A DNA stretch of 18,933 nucleotides from JAJNPS01 sp046589965. Its GTDB lineage: Bacteria; Pseudomonadota; Alphaproteobacteria; Rhodobacterales; Rhodobacteraceae. This document shows positions 14,047 to 18,933 of this stretch, in pieces. The DNA lies in the NCBI GenBank assembly GCA_046589965.1, contig JBKJVF010000087.1, positions 1 to 18,933 on the forward strand, in the 5' to 3' direction. Within the stretch, counting starts at the first letter, position 1, and each line of letters opens with the position of its first letter. Made by a program: the position numbers and the translations under genes. The notes under the pieces are model-generated. The model saw nothing but the letters and a program-made list of their open reading frames with translations. It was not told the DNA's origin and did not search any database.

Positions 14047-14822
14047 TGCGGGCGATGGCGGTGGTGCTGCTGGCGCTTTTCATCCTGTTGCCCTTGGCAC
14101 AGGCCATCATGCTGAGCTTTACCGTCACGATGCCGGAGGGCGATATCGCGGCGGGTACGATCGGCTTGTTCAACTATGCACGGGTTCTTGGCGCACCCGA
14201 ATTGCGCGCCGCGATGGTCAGTTCCGCGACCTATGTGGTGCTGAACGTGGCGATGTGCCTCGCGGTCGGGCTGCCCGCCGCCTATGCGCTGGCGCGCTAC
14301 AGGTTCGTGGGCGACCGCCATTTCCTGCTGGCCATGCTGGTCTTTCGTGTGACGCCGCCGGTTGTTCTGTCGCTGCCCATCTTCATCATGTTTTCAAAGC
14401 TGGGGCTGGTAAATTCGCCGGTTGGCATCGCGCTGGTGCATTGCCTGTTCAACCTGCCGGTGGCGATCTGGATTCTGGAAAGCTTTATCCGCGCCGTCCC
14501 GCGAGAACTTGACGAGACCGCGTTTCTGGACGGGCATTCGGGGCCGTCGTTCTTTTTCCGCCATCTGATCCCGGCGATTGCCCCCGGGATCGGGGTTGCG
14601 GCCTTCTTTTGCTACATCTTTTCATGGGTCGAGGTGGTGTTTGCGCGCATCCTGACGGTGACGGGCGGCAAACCGATCACCATGGCGATCAATGCGATGT
14701 TCGGATTTCAAACCGATATCGGCATGGTAATGGCGATGACCTGCCTGTCGCTGCTGCCGGGCGTCGCGATGATCTGGTTCGTGCGCAATCACATCGCACG
14801 CGGGTTCACCTTGCGGGCCTGA
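14043..14822 (+). CDS. ABC transporter permease, MalG/GlpQ type
   Basis: A 259-residue permease with six predicted helices (first at about 5-27). The EAA loop RELDETAFLDGHSGPSFFFRHLIPAI lies at 154-179. The surrounding text, LVHCLFNLPVAIWILESFIRAVP before it and GIGVAAFFCYIFSWVEVVFARIL after it, strongly resembles GlpQ of the rhizobial glycerol transporter. It forms the heterodimeric channel with the preceding GlpP-like permease. ATG at 14043 lies in ATGA overlap with that gene. Only 10 bases separate its stop from the convergent photolyase stop, so the operon ends here without ATPase or solute-binding protein genes; those subunits must come from elsewhere. The real substrate is unproven. Confidence 0.87.
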   Translation: MMRAMAVVLLALFILLPLAQAIMLSFTVTMPEGDIAAGTIGLFNYARVLGAPELRAAMVSSATYVVLNVAMCLAVGLPAAYALARYRFVGDRHFLLAMLVFRVTPPVVLSLPIFIMFSKLGLVNSPVGIALVHCLFNLPVAIWILESFIRAVPRELDETAFLDGHSGPSFFFRHLIPAIAPGIGVAAFFCYIFSWVEVVFARILTVTGGKPITMAINAMFGFQTDIGMVMAMTCLSLLPGVAMIWFVRNHIARGFTLRA

Positions 14823-14832
14823 TTGCCCGTCG

Positions 14833-16359
14833 TCAGACCGTCATGCCGGCGTCAAGCTGGTGCAGAAACGTGCCCGCATCCTGCAGGACCCGCGTCTTGT
14901 GGCCATCCTCCATCCTGTCCCAGGTGCGGTACATCTGCGCCATCCTCGGATTACCCTGAAACCTTTCCCGGTGGCGCATCAGGAAATCCCAATAGAGCAG
15001 GTTGAAAGGGCAGGCATCGGGGCCGGACTTGTCTTTGACCTTGTAGCTGCAGGTATCGCAGTAATCCGACATCCGGTCGATATAGGCGCCGGAACTGACA
15101 TAGGGTTTGGACCCCACGACGCCGCCATCAGCAAACTGGCTCATCCCGATGGTGTTGGGGGCCTCGACCCATTCGAAGGCGTCGATATAGACCGACAGGT
15201 ACCATTCATGAACCTGGGCTGGGTCGACGCCCGCCAGCAGGGCAAAGTTGCCGGTGACCATCAGACGCTGGATGTGATGGGCATAGGCGAGGTCGCGGGT
15301 CTGGGCGACGGCGTGGGACAGGCAGTTCATGCGCGTCGGCGCGCCCCAGTATAGTGGCGGCAGGGCGCGGCGGTGGTGAAGGGCGTTCTGGCCGGTATAT
15401 TCGGGGCCTTTGAGCATGTAGATCCCGCGCATGAATTCGCGCCAGCCAAGGATCTGGCGGATGAAGCCTTCAACGGCATTCAGGGGCGCATGGCCAGTGT
15501 GAAAGGCCTGTTCAGCGGCGCGGCAGACCTCCATCGGGGCAAGAAGGCCGATGTTGAGGTAAGGCGAGATCAGCGCGTGGCTGAGGGTTGGATCGCCCGT
15601 CAGCATCGCATCCTGTTCGTCGCCGAAACGGGGCAAAGCATGGCTGATAAAGTGGTCGAGCGCCTGCAGCGCGCCGGAGCGGTCCGTCGCCCAGCCAAAG
15701 GGTTCAGCCGTGCCAAAGTGGTTGGGAAAGCGCGCCTTCACCAGGGTGATGACATCGCGCGTCACCGCATCGGGGGCAAAGCGCAAGGGGCGGGGGCGCA
15801 GAAGGTCGGGCTTGGCCGCTTTGCGGTTGTAGTGGTCAAAGTTCCATTGCCCACCCGCAGGCTGGTCATCGTCCATCAGGAGGCCAATTTCGCGGCGCAT
15901 CTCGCGGTAGAAATACTCCATCCGCAATTGCTTGCGCCCCTCGGCCCATTGGCCAAAGCGCGCGTCAGAGCATAGGAAACGGTCGTCGGAAAGCTGGGTG
16001 GCGGGCAAGGGCAGGTCGTCCAGTGCGCCGATCAGACGCCATTCCCCGGGTCGGGTGGCAATGATGCGGGTGGCACCGTGGTCGGCGGCACGACGGATCA
16101 GTTCGCCGGTGATCGTGTGGGTGTTGTCGGGATCATCAAGGGTCGAATAGGCGACCTGCCAGCCCTCATCGCGCAGCCTAGCCGCGAATTTGCGCATCGC
16201 GGACAGGATCAGGACGATCTTTTGCGGATGGTGGGGGACGTAGGTGCCTTCGCCCATCACCTCTGCCATCACCACCACATCGCGGGATTTGTCGGCGCTG
16301 CGCAGGGCGGCTATGTCGGGGGTGAGTTGGTCGCCAAGGATGAGGACGAGCGCTACCAA
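14833..16359 (-). CDS. cryB: FeS-cluster bacterial cryptochrome / (6-4) photolyase (CryB/PhrB family)
   Basis: A 508-residue flavoprotein of the FeS-BCP (photolyase-related) family, which repairs (6-4) photoproducts with blue light or acts as a light sensor. The N-terminal antenna domain begins LVLILGDQL, and EWRL and FLCSDARF follow. The FAD domain contains NAVEGFIRQILGWREFMRGIY (294-314) and AYAHHIQRLMVTGNFALLAG (358-377). The four [4Fe-4S] cysteines are Cys346, Cys434, Cys437 and Cys450, the spacing of Agrobacterium PhrB with a constant offset of four; the active-site His pair is 361-362. The start is TTG at 16359, supported because it gives the same N-terminal length as PhrB. It overlaps the last 7 bases of the dehydrogenase gene, so translation is coupled. 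Rhodobacter CryB also affects photosynthesis-gene expression. Confidence 0.93.
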   Translation of the reverse strand: MVALVLILGDQLTPDIAALRSADKSRDVVVMAEVMGEGTYVPHHPQKIVLILSAMRKFAARLRDEGWQVAYSTLDDPDNTHTITGELIRRAADHGATRIIATRPGEWRLIGALDDLPLPATQLSDDRFLCSDARFGQWAEGRKQLRMEYFYREMRREIGLLMDDDQPAGGQWNFDHYNRKAAKPDLLRPRPLRFAPDAVTRDVITLVKARFPNHFGTAEPFGWATDRSGALQALDHFISHALPRFGDEQDAMLTGDPTLSHALISPYLNIGLLAPMEVCRAAEQAFHTGHAPLNAVEGFIRQILGWREFMRGIYMLKGPEYTGQNALHHRRALPPLYWGAPTRMNCLSHAVAQTRDLAYAHHIQRLMVTGNFALLAGVDPAQVHEWYLSVYIDAFEWVEAPNTIGMSQFADGGVVGSKPYVSSGAYIDRMSDYCDTCSYKVKDKSGPDACPFNLLYWDFLMRHRERFQGNPRMAQMYRTWDRMEDGHKTRVLQDAGTFLHQLDAGMTV

Positions 16360-17012
16360 GGGATCGCCTCACCCTTCCAGTCGAAAAAGCCGCCCGTGTC
16401 GGCGGGTGTCAGCCGGTCGAGGACGACCAGCAGGTTCGTCGCAGCCTGATCCGGGGTGACGGTCGGATGGCCCCCGGCATGGGCGGCGGTCAGGGCGGTG
16501 TCGACGGTGCCGGGATGAAGCGCCACGACGATGGATTGCGGATGGGTACGGGTGATTTCAATCGAAGCGGTGTGGATCAGCTGGTTCAGTGCCGTCTTGG
16601 CGGCACGGTAGGAATACCAGCCGCCAAGCGCGTTGTCGCCGATTGACCCGACGCGGGCCGACAGGACGGCAAAGCGGCTGATCCGGTCACGCGGCAGGTG
16701 GCGCACCATATGCTTTAGCACCAAGGCCGGGCCGATGGCGTTCAGGGCAAGTTGTGCCCTCATGGTGTCTGCGGACAAGGCGCGCAACGATTTTTCCGGG
16801 CCCTGTCCGTCGATCACCAAAGCCCCGGTGGCCACGATGACCAGATCGAATGTGCCTTCAAGGGCGCCAATTGCCGTCGCGACCGTTGCTTCGTCCGTCA
16901 GGTCGAGACCGTTTTCGCGGCGCGACAGGGCGACCACGTCAGCGCGATTTTCCAAGGCGGAACACAGGGCGGCACCAATCCCGCCCGATGCCCCGAAGAT
17001 GACTGCCCGCAT
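16353..17012 (-). CDS. Short-chain dehydrogenase/reductase (CsgA/C-factor-like SDR)
   Basis: A 219-residue Rossmann oxidoreductase. The cofactor site GASGGIG is at 7-13, LSRR near 29-32 follows the second strand, and ATGA lies at 61-64. Asn91, Ser118 and Tyr135-xxx-Lys139 (YSYRAAK) complete the SDR tetrad, and HPGTVDT at 166-172 is the usual post-catalytic loop. The substrate is unknown. The start at 17012 (MRAVIFGASG) has GAGGA just upstream; a 10-codon longer frame would put Met before that ribosome site. The gene is first in a two-gene unit with the photolyase, an association seen in other proteobacteria. A role in the light or oxidative stress response is plausible but inferred from context only. 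Confidence 0.88.
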   Translation of the reverse strand: MRAVIFGASGGIGAALCSALENRADVVALSRRENGLDLTDEATVATAIGALEGTFDLVIVATGALVIDGQGPEKSLRALSADTMRAQLALNAIGPALVLKHMVRHLPRDRISRFAVLSARVGSIGDNALGGWYSYRAAKTALNQLIHTASIEITRTHPQSIVVALHPGTVDTALTAAHAGGHPTVTPDQAATNLLVVLDRLTPADTGGFFDWKGEAIPW

Positions 17013-17039
17013 GTATTCCTCACCGCGATTGAAGTAGGG

Positions 17040-17068
17040 CAACTAGCCTTTTGCGACCTGTCTGCAAG
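17040..17068 (-). promoter_or_regulatory. Possible promoter of the SDR-photolyase operon
   Basis: On the minus strand CTTGCA (17068-17063) and TAGTTG (17045-17040) are 17 bases apart, with a leader of about 20 bases to the SDR start. The -35 recalls heat-shock-type CTTG elements; Rhodobacter cryB has been tied to the alternative sigma factor RpoHII. The match is too weak to assign a sigma factor. Confidence 0.25.
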
Positions 17069-17308
17069 GCGTCATGTCCCCGATGCCAGCGGATTGCCAA
17101 GGTCGGCCTAGTTCGCGGCAAGGCGCGCGCTACGCTATCGCGAGGCAGCAACGGGTGATGGCCCCGACCGCATGGATCCGGTCTTTGCGCTGGGCGGAGG
17201 TATCTGGGTGACCGCCGTTATCGTGGGCGCGTATGGGACGCGCACCGATGTGGCAGCGATGCCGTGGCCCGGCGATCACCGGGCAGTGATGGCAGAAGGG
17301 ATGGTCAT

Positions 17309-18259
17309 CTAGACCGGGATCACCGCGCATTCGGGCAAAAGGCGCATGACGTCTTCGGGCCGGCAAAGCTGTGTGGCGTCGGTCATCACCGCAGCGGCGG
17401 CGGCGGCGGAACCCAGCGACAGCGCCTCGGCATGGGTCTGGCCGCGCGACATGGCCAGCACGAAGGCCGCAACAAAGCTGTCGCCCGCGCCCACGGTGGA
17501 CTTGACCTTGACCTTGGCTGCGGCCGCAAAGAGGCGGCTGTCTGCATCGGCCAGCACATTGCCATCCGCACCGCGTGCGATGATCACCTGTTCGGCTACG
17601 CCGCGACGGACCAGAGACTGTGCAAACGCAGCAGTGTCCTCGCGGCTTTGGAGAGACGTGCCTGCAAGACCTTCGCCCTCTTCGCCGTCCATGCGCAAAA
17701 CGGCAAGACCGGGGATCGGGTTGTTCACCGCTTCGTTCAACGCGGTCCCCGACGTATCCAGCACGACACGGCTGCCCGGCATCGACAAAGCCAGATCGCG
17801 GGGAAAATCGGCGGGCACACCGGGGGGCTGGCTGCCGGAAATGACCGAGATGCCGCCGGGACGCGAGGTGGCGCGCAGCAGGGTGAATACACGCGCGCGC
17901 TCCGCCTCGCCCCAGACGGGACCGGGCAGCATGAAGCGGTACTGTTTGCCGGTGCTGGCCTCGGTCACGGTCAGGGATTGCCGCGTCTCACCGGGCCCGA
18001 GGATCGACAGGAAGGTGACGCCCGCGCTGCGGATCAGTCCGGCAAGCCGGTCGCCGGTCAGACCACCCAGCGCCACGAGCGCCAGACTGTCGCCCCCGAG
18101 TGCGCGGATGGCGCGGCTGACATTCAGACCACCGCCACCGGGATCAAGCAGCGGATCGGTGCAGCGCAGCTTGTGGCCCGGGATGATTTCGGGAACCTCG
18201 GTCGCCATATCCAGCGCGGGGTTCAGGGTCAGCGTCAGGATCGGGGCAGGCTCGGCCAT
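17309..18259 (-). CDS. pfkB: PfkB-family phosphofructokinase (1-phosphofructokinase / 6-phosphofructokinase II-like)
   Basis: A 316-residue ribokinase-fold sugar kinase. It opens LTLTLNPALDMAT like E. coli PfkB, followed by LRCTDPLLDPGGGGLNVSRAI (31-51), STGKQYRFMLPGP (102-114), ISGSQPPGVP (140-149) and the catalytic STVGAGDSFVAAF (254-266, Asp260 as base). The usual KPN..E segment is replaced by LRMDGEEGEGL (188-198). The product phosphorylates fructose-6-phosphate, fructose-1-phosphate or tagatose-6-phosphate; sequence does not decide. The start at 18259 has AAGGTGA 5 bases upstream; an in-frame ATG 19 codons earlier lacks support and lies beyond the predicted transcription start. It stands alone, with 251 bases upstream to the MBL hairpin region and 296 bases downstream to the SDR gene's start. 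Confidence 0.87.
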   Translation of the reverse strand: MAEPAPILTLTLNPALDMATEVPEIIPGHKLRCTDPLLDPGGGGLNVSRAIRALGGDSLALVALGGLTGDRLAGLIRSAGVTFLSILGPGETRQSLTVTEASTGKQYRFMLPGPVWGEAERARVFTLLRATSRPGGISVISGSQPPGVPADFPRDLALSMPGSRVVLDTSGTALNEAVNNPIPGLAVLRMDGEEGEGLAGTSLQSREDTAAFAQSLVRRGVAEQVIIARGADGNVLADADSRLFAAAAKVKVKSTVGAGDSFVAAFVLAMSRGQTHAEALSLGSAAAAAAVMTDATQLCRPEDVMRLLPECAVIPV

Positions 18260-18283
18260 GGGGTCACCTTGGGGCAGCGGACT

Positions 18284-18297
18284 TGTTACCGCTATCA
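18284..18297. promoter_or_regulatory. LacI-family operator overlapping the pfkB promoter
   Basis: TGTTACCGCTATCA fits the LacI/GalR-family consensus TGnTAnCGnTAnCA at every fixed position, with the central CG. It overlaps the -10 and the predicted start point, the classic place for repression. No LacI-type regulator is encoded in the window, so the effector is unknown. Confidence 0.6.
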
Positions 18298-18322
18298 TAG
18301 GTGGCGCGCTTGGCAAGGTGAA
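18294..18322 (-). promoter_or_regulatory. Putative sigma-70 promoter of pfkB
   Basis: On the minus strand TTCACC (18322-18317) is followed after 17 bases by TATGAT (18299-18294), matching the consensus at four and five of six positions. The leader to the ATG at 18259 would be about 28 bases. Confidence 0.55.
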
Positions 18323-18364
18323 GCCTGCAAGTTCGGCAGTGCATTGCAGGGAATGACGGGATCG

Positions 18365-18399
18365 AGCGGCCCCTGGCCTGGTCGTGGCTAGGGGCCGCT
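18365..18399 (-). terminator. Strong hairpin downstream of the MBL-fold gene
   Basis: AGCGGCCCCT (18365-18374) pairs perfectly with AGGGGCCGCT (18390-18399). The stem can continue by a G-U and three more pairs to a 7-base loop. It begins 11 bases past the MBL stop codon. On the minus strand no run of U follows, so this is a hairpin terminator without U-tract, or a 3' end stabiliser. Confidence 0.6.
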
Positions 18400-18409
18400 G
18401 CGGTCAGGA

Positions 18410-18933
18410 TCAGCCGTTCAGCATCATCTGATAGCTGGCAGGGACATAGCGGAACCCGTCGCCTGCAGCTTCGACATAGCCAAGACCGGGGAAGGGCATG
18501 TGATAGCCGATAAACGGCACACGGTCGGCAGCCAGCATGCCGAACACGGTCTTGCGGGTGGCAGCGGCGGTCGGTTTGTCGGCGTCGAAGCGGACCTCCC
18601 AGTCGGGTTTGGCCAGCGACCAGACATAATGGTTTGCCGTGTCGGCCGTGATCACCAAGCGCTGGCCTGCGCTTTCCAGATTGTAGATGAAGTGTCCCGG
18701 GGTATGGCCAAATGCGGCCATCGCAGTGATGCCGGGGGCCACTGTGCCGCCATCGTCAAGGAACGTCATCTGGTTGTTGAAGGGTTTGACGTTGGCATCA
18801 AAAAGTTCGTTGGCGGCGCCAGCCCAGAAGTTGTGCTCAATAGCGCCGGTCACATAGCGGGCATTCGGGAAGGTTGCCGTCCCGCCAGCCGCCATGCCCC
18901 CGATATGGTCAGGATGCATGTGGGTCAGCACAA
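18410..18933 (-). CDS. Metallo-beta-lactamase-fold hydrolase (partial, N-terminus beyond window)
   Basis: The frame is open to the window edge; about 174 C-terminal residues are visible. The metal-binding motif THMHPDHIGG lies next to the edge, followed by the third histidine in GHTPGHF, the bridging aspartate in TADTANH and a C-terminal histidine in IGYHMPFPG. The zinc site therefore looks complete. The overall pattern recalls the lactonase-like and Tat-exported MBL proteins common in Rhodobacterales, but whether it cleaves acyl-homoserine lactones or something else cannot be told, nor whether a signal peptide is present. The gene ends 151 bases before the pfkB start region with a strong hairpin between, so the two are probably separate transcripts. 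Confidence 0.85.
   Translation of the reverse strand, partial: VLTHMHPDHIGGMAAGGTATFPNARYVTGAIEHNFWAGAANELFDANVKPFNNQMTFLDDGGTVAPGITAMAAFGHTPGHFIYNLESAGQRLVITADTANHYVWSLAKPDWEVRFDADKPTAAATRKTVFGMLAADRVPFIGYHMPFPGLGYVEAAGDGFRYVPASYQMMLNG

Noticed and set aside
17267..17284. GCCCGG/CCGGGC hairpin 25 bases past the pfkB stop
   Set aside because: Six pairs, a 6-base loop and no U-tract in a GC-rich context; too weak to call as a terminator.
17172..17312. Rightward 46-codon frame starting MDPVFALGG with a membrane-like segment, ending on the CTAG shared with the pfkB stop
   Set aside because: It has no ribosome binding site, no recognised family and a short length; it may be chance or a gene remnant. 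The 296-base gap around it otherwise shows only a weak promoter and a weak hairpin.
17264..18391. Two long rightward frames (375 and 336 codons) opposite pfkB
   Set aside because: Both are antisense shadows; the PfkB motifs on the minus strand settle the coding strand.
1..18933. Mobile elements, CRISPR arrays, toxin-antitoxin or phage-defence genes
   Set aside because: No transposase, integrase, regular repeat array or recognisable defence gene was seen. The DUF900-type hydrolase alone is not evidence for a defence system.

Overview
The window reads as a high-GC alphaproteobacterial chromosome segment, most likely from the Rhodobacterales (Roseobacter group). The indications are a bacterial ATP12 chaperone, an iron-sulfur bacterial cryptochrome/photolyase closely resembling Agrobacterium PhrB, permeases resembling rhizobial GlpP/GlpQ, and dense gene packing with 4-base stop/start overlaps. 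Coding density is very high. I see no insertion sequence, phage gene, CRISPR array or rRNA. One tRNA-Arg(ACG) is present.

Layout, left to right. (1) 1-5368, minus strand: a housekeeping run read leftward: yidC (membrane insertase), a MOSC-domain protein, engB (ribosome-assembly GTPase), crcB (fluoride channel), an S4-domain 23S rRNA pseudouridine synthase and a truncated ATP12 chaperone. Four of the five junctions are ATGA overlaps; only engB/crcB has a gap (45 bases), and it holds a promoter with a perfect TTGACA that may start a leaderless crcB transcript. (2) 5525-8229: a membrane-anchored GGDEF/EAL protein (minus), with a degenerate cyclase motif and an intact phosphodiesterase site, and a divergent cytoplasmic alpha/beta hydrolase of the DUF900 type (plus). 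These two genes separate yidC from its usual partners. (3) 8226-9059, minus: rpmH, rnpA and yidD, the classic ribosomal protein L34 / RNase P / membrane-insertion factor group, with a clear promoter upstream of rpmH.

(4) 9362-12971, plus: a TVP38/TMEM64-family membrane protein, a MerA/dihydrolipoamide-dehydrogenase-like flavoprotein 3 bases behind it, and an orphan membrane histidine kinase. (5) 13026-14822, plus: tRNA-Arg(ACG), then two overlapping ABC permeases of the glycerol (GlpP/GlpQ) type with no ATPase or binding protein in the window. (6) 14833-17012, minus: a short-chain dehydrogenase whose end overlaps the TTG start of an FeS-cluster (6-4) photolyase/cryptochrome (CryB/PhrB). (7) 17309-18259, minus: a PfkB-family phosphofructokinase behind a promoter whose -10 is overlapped by an operator fitting the LacI-family consensus exactly. 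(8) 18410 to the end, minus: the C-terminal part of a metallo-beta-lactamase-fold hydrolase, followed by a strong hairpin.

I did not find a convincing wholly new multi-gene system. The points most worth following up are the LacI-type operator on the pfkB-like gene in a lineage that mostly uses the Entner-Doudoroff pathway, the two-gene insertion between yidD and yidC, the permease pair lacking its ATPases, and the alternative hairpins in the leader of that pair. All identifications are from reading translations and recalled families; no search was run.
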